DNA from: Streptomyces fuscichromogenes
GTDB taxonomy: Bacteria; Actinomycetota; Actinomycetes; Streptomycetales; Streptomycetaceae
DNA length: 64,000 bases
NCBI RefSeq assembly: GCF_014645815.1
Contig: NZ_BMML01000033.1
Location: forward strand, 23,813-87,812
Direction of reading: 5' to 3'
The notes beneath the pieces were generated by a model. That model worked only from the letters and a program-made list of their open reading frames with translations. It did no database searches and had not been told where the DNA came from. The translations under genes were made by a program, and so were the position numbers. The number at the start of each line of letters is the position of its first letter. The first letter of the stretch is position 1. Shown piece after piece: positions 40,762-49,902 of the stretch.

Positions 40762-43452
40762 GTGGATGTGGCAGGCCAGGATCGGGACCTGAGGGCGCTG
40801 TTCAGCACGAACGACCGCAGCGTGCAGGCCGCAGAGGCGTTCACGAACCGGTCCGCGCAGTGGGAGGCGGTCGCAGCTGCGCTCACCCAGCACCTCCTCC
40901 ACGTCGGTGCCCCCGGTTTCGACCCCGAGGACCTTGAGGAGCCCCGGAGTCACGTGCTCGTCTTCCACGGCGTCGGCGGCATCGGCAAGACCACCCTGTC
41001 CAGGACGCTGGAGGCGGCGCTCGCCGACGTCGGCCGCCGCCCCTCCCAGTGGGGCGCGCCGGGCTGGCCGGCCGACCGGATCCTGCCCGTGCGCATCGAC
41101 CTCGCCCGCTCGGCCGGCACCGACTTCGAGCAGATCGTGCTGACGATCCGGGCCGCGCTCACCAGGATCGGGCGCCCGCTGCCCGCGTTCGATCTGGCGC
41201 TGCGCCGGTACTGGGAGGTCAACCACCCCGGCGAGCCGCTGGAGGAGTACCTGCGCCGCGGCGGGCTCGGCTTCAGGTTCGGGCAGGCGCTGCCGCAGCA
41301 GATGCAGTCCGCGCTCGCCGACGTCGCCCAGGCGCTCATGCTGCCCGGCACCGTCGGCTCGGTCGTCGGCCAGGTCACCGGCGCCCTCATCGGCGCGCTG
41401 CGCGAACACCGCCGGACCGTGCGGGCCCTGGCGGGCTGCGCCCGGCTGGCGGACCTGCTGGAGGCCGAACCCGACCTGGACGCCCTGTCCTTCTACCCGC
41501 ACCTGCTGGCGTGGGAGCTCGCCCGGATCCCCGAGGGCAAGAGGGTCGTGCCGGTGATCCTGCTCGACACGTTCGAGGACATCGGCGACCGCACCCGCCG
41601 TGATCTGGAGCGGCTGATCCAGCGGACGGTGTGGCTGCTGCCGAACGCCTTCTGGGTGATCACCGGGCGCTCCCGCCTGCAGTGGGCCGATCCGGCCCTG
41701 CAGGGCCAGCTCGACTACACCGGGCCCGCCGCCTGGCCCGGACTCGTCCACACGACCGTACCCGCGGCCCGCACCCCCACCGGCGCCGACGCGTCACGGC
41801 AGGTGCTGATCGGCGACTTCTCCCCCGAGGACTGCGACGACTACCTCGCCCGGCGCCTCACCCGCGACGGCCGGCCCCTCATCGGCGAAGCGGTCCGGCA
41901 GGTCATCACCGCGCGCTCGCACGGCCTGCCCCTGTACCTCGATCTGTCCGTCGCCCGGTTCCTGGACCTGCGCCGCGGCGGCCGCACCCCGCAGCCGGGC
42001 GACTTCGACCACGACTTCCCCGCTCTGATCTCCCGCACGCTGTCCGACCTCACCGCCGACGAACGGCACACCCTGCGCTCGGTCAGCCTGCTGGACGCCT
42101 TCGACGTCCCCCTCGCCACGCGCGCCGCCGGCCTCGCCCACGAAGCACCCGCCCAACGGCTGACCGAGCGGCCCTTCATCCGCGAAAACCCCTTCGGCCT
42201 GTGGCCCTTCCACCTCCACGGCCTGATCCGGTCCGCCGTCCGCAACGCCGACGACACCACCGACGACCGCTGGACCGAACACGACTGGCAGCAGGCCGCC
42301 CAGCGGGCCTTCACCGCCCTGGGCGAACAGCACCAGGCCGCTTCCGGCCCGGACCGGCTGCTGCTGGTGGCCTGCCTGCGCCAGGGCCTACGCCTGGCCC
42401 GCGACCACCGCCTGGACCTCGGCTGGCTCACCGAAGCGGCCTGGGCTTACGTCGGCGACTCCGTGTGGGAACCCCTCGCCCCGCCCGACACCGACCACAC
42501 GGGCCTGGACACGGCCGCCGACGCCCTGGTCGAACTCCTCAGCGCGCTCGCCCGCCGCCAGCACCAGCACCGCTCCCACACCGTCGCCCGCCTCACCACC
42601 GTCATCGACAGCCGTCTGCTCCCGGACGACCTGCAGCACATGGCCCTGTACTACCGGGCCAAAGCCCACCGCGACCTCGGGGACAGCCCGGCCTCCCGCA
42701 CGGGCATGCAGGCTGTCGCCGACGGCCAGGGCCGCCTCGCCCCCGCCGCCCGCCGCGGACTCGCCCACCTCGCCCGGATGGCCGGCGACTTCCCCACCGC
42801 GCTAGCCACCGCCCGCACCCTGGGCTGGGAAGGCCGCCACCACCGCGTCGAAGGCGACATCTGGTGGCCCCACGGGAACATGGACCGCGCCGCCGCCGCG
42901 TACGCCGCCGCACGCGACGAAGCCGAACAGCACGGCGTCACCGGTGAACGCGGCAACAGCCAGGCCCACCGCGCCTTCGCCCTGGCCTTCACCAACCCGG
43001 CCGTCGCCGACGACGAACTCGCCCTCGCCGAACAGCTCCTGGCCGGCGTGGACCTGCGCGCCACCACCCTCATCACCCATATCGCGGCGCTCGCCCGTGA
43101 CGCCGGCCGCACCGACGCCGACGTCGACGACCACGCCCAGGTACTGCGCGCCGAGATCCGCACGGCGGGCGTGACCTACCTCGAACTCGCCCTGGACCTC
43201 GCCCTCGCCTTCCACCACGCCGTCCGCGGCGACCAGGACCAGGCGGCCACGACGATCACCCGGCTGCGCGAGAACACCCGCGGCGGCGACTTCGCCTACT
43301 ACAGCGACATCGCCGCCTTCATGGCCGGCGCGGCTCCCGCTCATCCGTCTGGCACGCGGTGGATCGATGGCGAGCCAGCCGTCCGGCAGCGATGGCGCAC
43401 TCTGGTCACCGCCCGTCACGAACTCCTTCGCATTGGCCCGACGTCAGCGTGA
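40762..43452 (+). CDS. STAND-type NTPase with helical repeat C-terminus (896 aa)
   Basis: The NTPase part has Walker A GVGGIGKTT (about residues 70-78) and Walker B VVPVILLDTFED (about 263-274), followed by the winged-helix region usual in STAND proteins. The C-terminal 400 residues are TPR-like (ALYYRAKAHRDLGDSPASRT, TAARTLGWEGR-like helices). STAND proteins are signal-gated switches used in regulation and phage defence. No N-terminal effector is fused, so any effector would be separate. GTG at 40762 follows a GGGG stretch. Divergent from the small gene at 40562. Confidence 0.75.
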   Translation: MDVAGQDRDLRALFSTNDRSVQAAEAFTNRSAQWEAVAAALTQHLLHVGAPGFDPEDLEEPRSHVLVFHGVGGIGKTTLSRTLEAALADVGRRPSQWGAPGWPADRILPVRIDLARSAGTDFEQIVLTIRAALTRIGRPLPAFDLALRRYWEVNHPGEPLEEYLRRGGLGFRFGQALPQQMQSALADVAQALMLPGTVGSVVGQVTGALIGALREHRRTVRALAGCARLADLLEAEPDLDALSFYPHLLAWELARIPEGKRVVPVILLDTFEDIGDRTRRDLERLIQRTVWLLPNAFWVITGRSRLQWADPALQGQLDYTGPAAWPGLVHTTVPAARTPTGADASRQVLIGDFSPEDCDDYLARRLTRDGRPLIGEAVRQVITARSHGLPLYLDLSVARFLDLRRGGRTPQPGDFDHDFPALISRTLSDLTADERHTLRSVSLLDAFDVPLATRAAGLAHEAPAQRLTERPFIRENPFGLWPFHLHGLIRSAVRNADDTTDDRWTEHDWQQAAQRAFTALGEQHQAASGPDRLLLVACLRQGLRLARDHRLDLGWLTEAAWAYVGDSVWEPLAPPDTDHTGLDTAADALVELLSALARRQHQHRSHTVARLTTVIDSRLLPDDLQHMALYYRAKAHRDLGDSPASRTGMQAVADGQGRLAPAARRGLAHLARMAGDFPTALATARTLGWEGRHHRVEGDIWWPHGNMDRAAAAYAAARDEAEQHGVTGERGNSQAHRAFALAFTNPAVADDELALAEQLLAGVDLRATTLITHIAALARDAGRTDADVDDHAQVLRAEIRTAGVTYLELALDLALAFHHAVRGDQDQAATTITRLRENTRGGDFAYYSDIAAFMAGAAPAHPSGTRWIDGEPAVRQRWRTLVTARHELLRIGPTSA

Positions 43453-43482
43453 ACGCCCTGGGACAGCTGCCCGGACAGTGAG

Positions 43483-43841
43483 TCAGGGCTTGCAGGTGCG
43501 CAGGAGGACGGCGATCTGTTCGGCGGTGCAGCGCGGTCTGTTCCGTTCGCGTGCCAGCGCTGAGAACTGTTCGCGGGTGGGGTCGACCGGGATGTTCGAC
43601 GCCACGAGGTACATGATGGCCACCGCGCACGCGACGGTGAGGTTGGGGCGCTCCAGCCACCGTCAGCGCCCCAGGGTGTGTGCAGCAGCGCCGCGGCGTG
43701 CGCGTAGGGGCGGTCGAAGAACTCGCCGCCGTGACGGGCGACGGCCGCGAGCGGAACGCCGTAGTCGTCCATGCCCGGATCGCGGTGGCTGGCCCGTTCG
43801 GCGACTTCCCGGATCCAGGACTCGTCGACGCGCACGGTCAC
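43483..43841 (-). pseudogene. Decayed Doc-family toxin
   Basis: The frame from GTG 43841 reads VDESWIREVAERASHRDPGM, DDYGVPLAAVARHGGEFFDR, HAAALLHTPW, then shifts near 43655-43670. In another frame it continues LERPNLTVACAVAIMYLVAS, REQFSALARERNRPRCTAEQ and IAVLLRTCKP to a stop at 43483. The joined protein has the layout of small Streptomyces Fic/Doc toxins. The HPFxDGN motif is not preserved. Confidence 0.65.
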
Positions 43842-44057
43842 TCCGCGGCTCCTGGGTGGACGTGGCCGGCCGGGTCGTCGAATTGGCGCTCCAGGTCCGC
43901 AGGCTCAGACGGCGTCCGGGTGGATGCCCTGCGCGCGGGCGAGAGCGACCAGGACCCGTTCGATCGAGTCCAGACGCTCCACGACCGGTCGTTCCCCCGG
44001 TGCGGCGACAGCATCGGTCAGGGACTCAGCGATGGTGACCATGGCATCCTCGGTCAC
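43838..44057 (-). pseudogene. Decayed antitoxin upstream of the Doc relic
   Basis: GTG at 44057, with GGAGGGAC upstream, begins a 50-codon frame (LTDAVAAPGERPVVERLDSI, then ERVLVALARAQGI) ending at 43905. One frame over, EPADLERQFDDPAGHVHPGA continues to a TGA at 43838-43840 that would overlap the toxin GTG, exactly as in the intact pair at 24.95 kb. A frameshift near 43905 is therefore likely. Confidence 0.5.
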
Positions 44058-44103
44058 GCGCGAGTCCCTCCAGATCACGAGGTGGACCGGCTGTCAGGCC
44101 AGG

Positions 44104-44478
44104 TCAGGCTGGGTTCAGCGGCGTGATGCCGGTGCCCGCGTACAGTTCGGGGTTCAGCGACAGCACCGTGAGCGGGTCCCCCGCCTTCACGGCCTGCCAG
44201 GCGATCGCCGCAGCGTGCGCCACCGGCCAGTCGACGTGTCCCCACTCCAGGGCGTCCACCGCATGCGCCGCGGTGAACGGCACGTTGTCCGCGAACCGCA
44301 AGGACGCCGCATGCTTGCCCGCCCCGGCAATCTGCCGCTCCGCAGCTAGTACCGACAGGGACGGGATGATCACTCGGCCGGTGCCGCGCGAGGCCTCGAT
44401 GTAGAGGCCGGTGAAGAAAGGGTCGGCGCGGAACAGTGCGGCCAGAGCGGTGTGGTCCAGTACAGCCGTCAGGTTCAT
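44104..44478 (-). CDS. PIN-domain toxin (VapC-like)
   Basis: A 124-residue PIN protein: TAVLDHTALAALF with the first Asp, PSLSVLAAERQIAG with the conserved Glu, and VDWPVAHAAAIAW near the third acid. VapC-type toxins cut tRNA or rRNA. The ATG overlaps the antitoxin stop by ATGA. Confidence 0.75.
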   Translation of the reverse strand: MNLTAVLDHTALAALFRADPFFTGLYIEASRGTGRVIIPSLSVLAAERQIAGAGKHAASLRFADNVPFTAAHAVDALEWGHVDWPVAHAAAIAWQAVKAGDPLTVLSLNPELYAGTGITPLNPA

Positions 44479-44729
44479 GCGGCGGCGTCGCCCTGATGAG
44501 CGCGGATCCTCGCCCAGGCGTCCTGGCCGGCCTGCTGGACCTGGTCGGTGTACTCGATCCCGAGCTCCCGGGCCGCCTCGACAGCCCGCTGCTCCCGCTC
44601 GGCTGCCGTGAGCTCGCGGGCGGCGAGTTCCTCCAGCAACTCCGTGATGCTGGTGCCGCGCTCGTCAGCGAGAACGCGCAGCCGGTCGCGTACTTCCTCG
44701 CTGGTCTTGATGCTGGTCGGCTTGCTCAT
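44475..44729 (-). CDS. Ribbon-helix-helix antitoxin
   Basis: An 84-residue protein: TSIKTSEEVRDRLRVLADER and GTSITELLEELAAREL form a ribbon-helix-helix DNA-binding unit; the C-terminal 40 residues would bind the toxin. It lies directly behind an inverted repeat that is a natural autoregulatory site. Confidence 0.8.
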   Translation of the reverse strand: MSKPTSIKTSEEVRDRLRVLADERGTSITELLEELAARELTAAEREQRAVEAARELGIEYTDQVQQAGQDAWARIRAHQGDAAA

Positions 44730-44737
44730 GCGGCCGA

Positions 44738-44754
44738 TTCTACCGCCGGTAGAA
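44738..44754. promoter_or_regulatory. Operator of the PIN/RHH pair
   Basis: TTCTACCGCCGGTAGAA: 7-bp arms and a 3-base centre, 8 bases upstream of the antitoxin start. Toxin-antitoxin operons usually repress themselves through such a site. Confidence 0.65.
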
Positions 44755-44879
44755 CCGAGGGGACAGGCGTTGTGCCGGAACTCGCGGAGACAGGCGCCGG
44801 TCCCCGTGGAGATGTGACTTCTTAGCCGGTCAGGTGAACCCGTACCCGACCGGCCGGCATAGCCCCATCGGGGCCGCTA

Positions 44880-44909
44880 CGAAGGTCACAACCCTGTTCG
44901 TGACCTTCG
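44880..44909. repeat. Inverted repeat ahead of a secreted-protein remnant
   Basis: CGAAGGTCAC and GTGACCTTCG pair over 10 bp around a 10-base centre. Just after it, GGAG and GTG at 44925 start a basic N-terminus; one frame over lies a signal-peptide-like run (LFAPLALIATTAAAHAAPAS). The reading is broken, so no CDS is called. The remaining 150 bases to 45082 hold nothing clear. Confidence 0.4.
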
Positions 44910-45082
44910 AAACGGAGACCCGACGTGCGTCTCGCCCGCACCCGACGCACCCGCGCTGTTCGCGCCCCTCGCTCTGATCGCCACCACCGCCGCCGCCCAC
45001 GCTGCCCCGGCATCCGCGCGCCGGCCGTGGCGCCCGGGACGGTCACGATTCCGGCACCGACCGCCTGGTTTCGGGAGCGGAT

Positions 45083-45892
45083 CTATGTCGGCGTCGGCTT
45101 CAGGTGTGATTCCAGCTGTGCCAGCAGAGTCAGGGCAGCGAGCTCTTCATCGAAAGCCATGTCCCCTGCTGAGGCTGCAGCTCTGCTTTGCTCCAACGCG
45201 GCTTCCACCAGGGCAATGAGGGCAGATGCGGCGCTGACCTTCCGGTCGGGCTCCCAGAACAGGACGGGGACATCTCCCGCCAGCTGCAGCGCCTCACGGA
45301 TCTCAGCGAGATCGTAGGGGCAAATTCCCGGACTGCCGCGCAGGGCCAGAACATACGGCATGCCGCACCCGTCGAGATAGTCCAGCGCGTCGTGGCAGTC
45401 CACCAGGCGCCGCGGATCGGCCAGCACTACGGCCCCTACCGCGCCCTTCCTGAGAACGTCCCACACTGGCGGAGCAACGGAGTCGGGCGGGGCGATGTTG
45501 TACAAGTGGAGGGACTCCGACAGCGTGATCCGGCCGAAGAACGCGTTGATCGCCAACTGCTGCTCCGATACCACGAATTCCGTCGGTGCACTGAATTCGC
45601 AGACCTTTTTGATGAACTCGGCAGATCCTGCCCGCTCTCCCACGATGAGGATCTTGCCGGTCGTCGGACTCTCATAGCTGCGCGCGCCTGTCTCGACCTC
45701 GGCCACATCGTGATCATCCGGGTCGTCCTCCGCCATCCAGGCCATCAACCGGTCCAGGCCCTCCTGGTCGTAGCCCGGCTTTGACGGAGCGACGCGATCA
45801 AGCTGGCGGAGGAGCTCCTCCACAGTGATCATGTCGTACGCCACCCCCTCGGAAGGGCAAAGCTGGTCATGGGGCCTGTCAGCGCTGCTCAC
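45083..45892 (-). CDS. CvnD-like conservon protein with degenerate GTP site
   Basis: A 269-residue protein whose core follows conservon GTPases (CvnD): ILIVG strand, FFGRITLSESLHLYNIA, KGAVGAVVLADPRRLVDCHD, ALDYLDGCGMPYVLAL. The nucleotide motifs are gone: the P-loop reads GERAGSAEF without GK[ST], the DxxG region reads IAPPDS, and the NKxD position reads LRGS. It is probably a pseudo-GTPase acting by binding. GGAGGAGGTG precedes its GTG, which lies inside the sigma gene's last codons (14-base overlap). No CvnA-C genes are present. Confidence 0.65.
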   Translation of the reverse strand: MSSADRPHDQLCPSEGVAYDMITVEELLRQLDRVAPSKPGYDQEGLDRLMAWMAEDDPDDHDVAEVETGARSYESPTTGKILIVGERAGSAEFIKKVCEFSAPTEFVVSEQQLAINAFFGRITLSESLHLYNIAPPDSVAPPVWDVLRKGAVGAVVLADPRRLVDCHDALDYLDGCGMPYVLALRGSPGICPYDLAEIREALQLAGDVPVLFWEPDRKVSAASALIALVEAALEQSRAAASAGDMAFDEELAALTLLAQLESHLKPTPT

Positions 45893-46451
45893 TGGGCACC
45901 TCCTCCTGGAGCGACTCCCACCAATCGGATGGAAAAAGGATCTCTGTCCCGAACTTTTCGAGGAGCACTTTGCGTGCCCCGTGCAGGTGGACTCGTACCG
46001 TGCCCGTGGTCATGCCAAGATGCGCGGCGATCTCGCGGACCGTCCAGTCGCCCTGCCACCGCAGCAGCGCAACACGCCGCCGCGTGGGCGGTAATGCGGC
46101 TATGGCATCCCAGCACCGCTCCAGCAGCACATTTGCTGCGGCGGTCCGCGATGTATCAAATTCCGAAGGAGAATCCGGGATATCCGGAAGCGGAGCTCGG
46201 CGCCCCGCAGAACGCCATTTCTCGAATACCTTGAGCTTGGCAAACCGGAACAGCCAAGCCCGCTGGGCCTGCCGGTCCAGAGACCTGAGCCTCCCCCAAC
46301 GGATCGCCGCCCCCTCGAACGCCTCCTGAGCGACATCGGAGGCGGTATGGGAACTGCCCAGCAGCCGGCCCGCGTATTCCGTCAGTTCACGGCCGACCTC
46401 CAAGTACAACGAGGCGACCTCCGCCTGGTGCGTCGGTGGGATACGGCTCAC
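45879..46451 (-). CDS. ECF-type RNA polymerase sigma factor
   Basis: A 190-residue sigma-70-family protein. Region 2: ASDVAQEAFEGAAIRWGRL; region 4: LPPTRRRVALLRWQGDWTVR, EIAAHLGMTTGTVRVHLHGA. No extra regulatory domain is attached. GTG at 46451 has AGGAG five bases upstream. It overlaps the small membrane protein by GTGA and the CvnD-like gene by 14 bases, so all three are cotranslated. The membrane protein may be its anti-sigma partner. Confidence 0.85.
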   Translation of the reverse strand: MSRIPPTHQAEVASLYLEVGRELTEYAGRLLGSSHTASDVAQEAFEGAAIRWGRLRSLDRQAQRAWLFRFAKLKVFEKWRSAGRRAPLPDIPDSPSEFDTSRTAAANVLLERCWDAIAALPPTRRRVALLRWQGDWTVREIAAHLGMTTGTVRVHLHGARKVLLEKFGTEILFPSDWWESLQEEVPSEQR

Positions 46452-46687
46452 CCGGACTCCTCGCTCCCGGAAACGGCCGAGGTGCCGCTCCCCACACTGA
46501 TCCACATGGCAGGCCCGCCCGAACCACCGCCCTGGACTACCTGCGTTCCGGCCGGCGCGCGCGTCGTGACGTCGACGAGGGTCCTGCGCCGAGCCAGCTC
46601 CACCAACAGCCTCAGCACTCTGCCTAACAGCAGGACAGCGCCCACGGCGGGCCAGGTGGGACCATCCAGCCCCAGCTCCGTCCACAT
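46448..46687 (-). CDS. Small membrane protein upstream of the sigma factor
   Basis: A 79-residue protein with one membrane helix (WPAVGAVLLLGRVLRLLVEL) and a Gly/Ser-rich tail. It is the first cistron of the sigma operon and overlaps it by four bases. It is too short for a classical zinc anti-sigma factor and has no HxxxCxxC. ATG at 46687 has only a weak ribosome site. Confidence 0.5.
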   Translation of the reverse strand: MWTELGLDGPTWPAVGAVLLLGRVLRLLVELARRRTLVDVTTRAPAGTQVVQGGGSGGPAMWISVGSGTSAVSGSEESG

Positions 46688-46939
46688 CTCCCAGTTACCC
46701 TCTCTGCCTCTGCCCTGAAAACGCGTACACCTATACATGTGTCGAGAGGGCAAGAACGTTTAGTCGATCGACGCAATGTCATTCGAAGCAACTCAGAGCG
46801 GAGCGCAGCCGCCCCCTCTCAGAGACACCAGGTGTCGTACGAAGCGCCGCACTGGCTCGGGGCACCGCCATGTCCTACCAGCGCGGAGACGAGCAGCCAC
46901 GGTGGCGGGGCAGCGGGGCGACGTCCCAGCCGTCCGGGC

Positions 46940-47275
46940 CGCGCGTTCCTTCCGGGCCCGGCGCGGGGCGGCGGCCTCGGCTGCCGCGGCCTGGCGACGG
47001 CGCTGGGCACGGGCCTGTTTGATCACGGCCGGCCCGTCGTCTGCGCGGTCTCGGTCTCGGGGAAGGCGTGGCGGCTGGGCTCCCGCATCGCGGCGATCTG
47101 GAACCCGGTGACCGTGGCGGTGAGCCGAGCGGCTCCCGTCCATCGCGCCGCACCACGTGCGTCCGGGACCGCTTCGGCTTCCTTCTGGGTGCTGCCGACG
47201 TTCTTCGTCGCCGCCTCCTGGGGCCGCGGCTAGGGTCTGGCGCGCGAGGTCGACCCCGCTCAGCTCACTGGTCAC
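46940..47275 (-). pseudogene. Relic of a DUF721/DciA-like helicase loader
   Basis: GTG at 47275 overlaps the stop of the replication gene and begins MTSELSGVDLARQTLAAA, which resembles the start of Streptomyces DUF721 proteins. A second hallmark, VVRRDGREPLGS, appears 35-45 codons later but in a different frame, and a third stretch (TATVTGFQIAAMREPSRHAF) in yet another, ending near 47030. At least two frameshifts separate them. DciA loads the DnaB helicase, so position after a replication initiator makes sense. A further open stretch to 46793 is Arg/Ala-rich and unassigned. Confidence 0.5.
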
Positions 47276-49902
47276 GCGATCACCGCCCCGGACTGGACGC
47301 CGTTGAGGGGCCGGGCCGCGAGCCCGGCCAGCCGGGCCGACCACGGCGCAGGCACGGCCGTCGCGGTGCGATCTGTCCTCCGCGCGCGTAGCTGCTCCAG
47401 CCGCGTGGCCAGCAGGTACTCGGCAGTGCGCTCCCGCGCGGCGTCCGCGGCCTTCGTCGCGGCGGCGATGGCGTCCGCACCATTCGGGTTGTGCCGGAAC
47501 CAGCGACGTTTCTGCTCGGTCTTGTACGCCCGGCGGGCTTCCGCGTCGGCCTCCGGAGTGTTGCCCAGCTGGCCGAGGGCGCTGCTGCGGTACTCCGGCA
47601 GGGCCTGCTGCACGGCCTGGAGGGCGTTGAAGGCGAGCACGGACGCCGCCGCGACCGGGTCCGCCTCCAGTTCGCCTGGTTCCATCAGCTCCAGGAACTG
47701 CTGGAGGGCGACCTCGATGCCGGCGTCCAGCGTGGCGCGGACATGAGTGGCCACCGCAGCGACGTCGCCCTGGTCGGTCGGGTCGGCTGCCCAGGTCGCC
47801 ACGACCAGCTCGGCCTCCGTGATCGCTGCCTCGGTCCGGCGCCGGTATCCGCACGCCTCGCAGAGTCCCGCCGACCGCTGCTGACCGCAGCCCACACACG
47901 ACAGTGCCTGCCGGACCGCGTCGGCCGCCGCCTCCTCCTGGCGTTCGAGTTCCGCCCGCTCCCGGGCAGCCGCACGGGCCGTCTCCCGCCGGGCCTGCTC
48001 CGCGCGGGCCTGCTCACGCCGCCACACGAAGTCCTCCGCCTCCGCCGCAGCGTGCTCGCGCATCCGGTCCTCGACGACCTGGCGGCGTTCCGCCACACCG
48101 AGCCCGGGCAGTTCCCGGTCGACGCCGGCCGCGACTCGCGCCCGGCGAGCGCGGCGGATGTGGATCACGTTGCCGCAGTTCTCGCAGTCGCCGCCGGTGT
48201 CCAGCCGGATCCCGTCGTCGCAGCGCCCGTCCGAGCAGGCCTGCCGCTGCACCAGGCCCCGCCGGGTGATCCAGCCGAAGGGACTGGTCACTCGGGCCTC
48301 GCCGCCGACCTCTTCCAGCCGGTCGGTGAGCCGGTCGGCCAGCAACCGTGGCGCGCCCTCCGAATACATCAGCAGGTTCTTCAGCCGCTTCAGCTCTGCC
48401 TCCACGGCCGCCACGACCCGGTCCTGCTGCCAGTTGCTGAGCCCCGCCCACAGCCATGAGACCGGCCCCAGAGCCACCCGCACACCAAGATCATCAGGGA
48501 GGTCCACCCTCCCCTGCTGCCGCGTCTTTCCACGTCCCACGGCCTCGGGTCGGTCACCGGCCTGGATCCGGGCAGGACGCTGCCCACTCTGCTCATCGAC
48601 CGCGGACTCACCAGGCTTTTCCCCGCGAAGCGGGCCAACCTCCGCTACCGGCAACACCGACTCGGCAGGAGCATCCTCGCCGTCCACGACCTGGTTCTCT
48701 CGCGCACACACGCGCTCCGGCCGACGGTCTTCACCCCCACCGCCTTCGCCGGGAAAACCACCAGAGACCTGCGGATAAGAGCCGTGAGTAACCCCAGAAG
48801 CGTGGTCTGCGTGGAGCTCTGCATCATCGGGACGCTCCGGATTTCCAGCCCCTTGGGCCGCCTTCGCACCACAAACCCCAGATGCGCCAAGGGCATCGGC
48901 ACCCTGGCCGGGAGCATGATCTCCGACTGCACCATCGGGACGCTGCGAAAAGCCAGCCTCGGGGGCTTGGGAATCCTCAACAGGGACCAGGACCCGGCCG
49001 TACGCACGGGCGATCGGCAGCAGCATGACCCGCCCACGGCCGTTCATCCGCGTCACCGTCGCCTTGCGCTCCCGGGCGACGACACCGGCCGCCGTCAGCC
49101 GGGCCAGGACCTTCCGCGCCCCCGACGGCGAGCACCCCAGCAGCCGGGACAGCGTCGCCGCCCCGCGCCCCTCCTTCTTCCGCACCGAGCCACCGCACAA
49201 CTGCAGCCAGCCCGACGCCCGCGTGCTCAACACCATCAGCAGCAGCCCGAGCCGGTCGGTCGCCGCCCCCTTGCCCGTACGACCGGCCAGCAGCCCGGCC
49301 GGGACCGGCTCCCGGTCCTTCGGCGTCCAGCCCGGCCCGAACAACGCCTCGATCAGGCGCAGCAGTACCGCCAGCTCCGCCTTCGACAACGCCAGCGGAT
49401 CCGTGCTCCCACCCCTCTTACGGGCCCTCCACAGCGGCATGATCAGGCAGTCAAGCCCGGTCGGGTGCCCCTTCGCGTCCGTCACCACCCTCGTGTGCAG
49501 CCCGTCCGAACCGCGCAACGGAGGCAGCACCTTGTGGTGGACCGTGGACTCCGTAACACCCAGCCACCTGCCGAGCTCCGCACCCCAGATCGACGACTGG
49601 TTGTCGTCCTCACGACCGCGAGGCGCCCGCGACTTCGCGTACAGCACCACCGCCGCAAGTTTCGGCGCGTCCTTGAGCCCAGCGATCGACGGGTCCGCCA
49701 GCAGCGCCAGAACCGCGGCCCGCAGCCGCAGGCGCATGCTCCGCCCCAGCCTCAGCGCGTCGTCCAGGCCCCCGCTCCCCGGTTGCCCCTCGCCCGACAG
49801 CAACCGCAGACCATCCCGCCGCGGGGGAAGCACCGGAGCGTCGACCACGGAACCGTCGATGAACGCCGTCGGCATAGTGGCCGGCGCTGCAACGGCGCTC
49901 AC
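47272..49902 (-). CDS. Plasmid-type replication protein candidate: HTH domains and zinc ribbons (876 aa)
   Basis: An N-terminal region with a winged-helix (SSIWGAELGRWLGVTESTVH, about residues 103-122), a second wHTH (GAATLSRLLGCSPSGARKVL, about 245-264), a Gly/Pro-rich linker, then zinc pairs (CSDGRC with CENCG; CVGCGQQ with CEACG) and long Ala/Arg coiled coil. Such large HTH proteins are common on Streptomyces plasmids and are taken as replication or maintenance proteins; I have no catalytic motif to prove it. GTG at 49902 follows GGGGTG. The DciA-like relic and the long non-coding leader support a replication role. Confidence 0.6.
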   Translation of the reverse strand: MSAVAAPATMPTAFIDGSVVDAPVLPPRRDGLRLLSGEGQPGSGGLDDALRLGRSMRLRLRAAVLALLADPSIAGLKDAPKLAAVVLYAKSRAPRGREDDNQSSIWGAELGRWLGVTESTVHHKVLPPLRGSDGLHTRVVTDAKGHPTGLDCLIMPLWRARKRGGSTDPLALSKAELAVLLRLIEALFGPGWTPKDREPVPAGLLAGRTGKGAATDRLGLLLMVLSTRASGWLQLCGGSVRKKEGRGAATLSRLLGCSPSGARKVLARLTAAGVVARERKATVTRMNGRGRVMLLPIARAYGRVLVPVEDSQAPEAGFSQRPDGAVGDHAPGQGADALGASGVCGAKAAQGAGNPERPDDAELHADHASGVTHGSYPQVSGGFPGEGGGGEDRRPERVCARENQVVDGEDAPAESVLPVAEVGPLRGEKPGESAVDEQSGQRPARIQAGDRPEAVGRGKTRQQGRVDLPDDLGVRVALGPVSWLWAGLSNWQQDRVVAAVEAELKRLKNLLMYSEGAPRLLADRLTDRLEEVGGEARVTSPFGWITRRGLVQRQACSDGRCDDGIRLDTGGDCENCGNVIHIRRARRARVAAGVDRELPGLGVAERRQVVEDRMREHAAAEAEDFVWRREQARAEQARRETARAAARERAELERQEEAAADAVRQALSCVGCGQQRSAGLCEACGYRRRTEAAITEAELVVATWAADPTDQGDVAAVATHVRATLDAGIEVALQQFLELMEPGELEADPVAAASVLAFNALQAVQQALPEYRSSALGQLGNTPEADAEARRAYKTEQKRRWFRHNPNGADAIAAATKAADAARERTAEYLLATRLEQLRARRTDRTATAVPAPWSARLAGLAARPLNGVQSGAVIA

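Noticed and set aside
43438..43480. Extension of the STAND gene region into the Doc relic
   Set aside because: The STAND stop at 43450-43452 is clear and the following text belongs to the minus strand.
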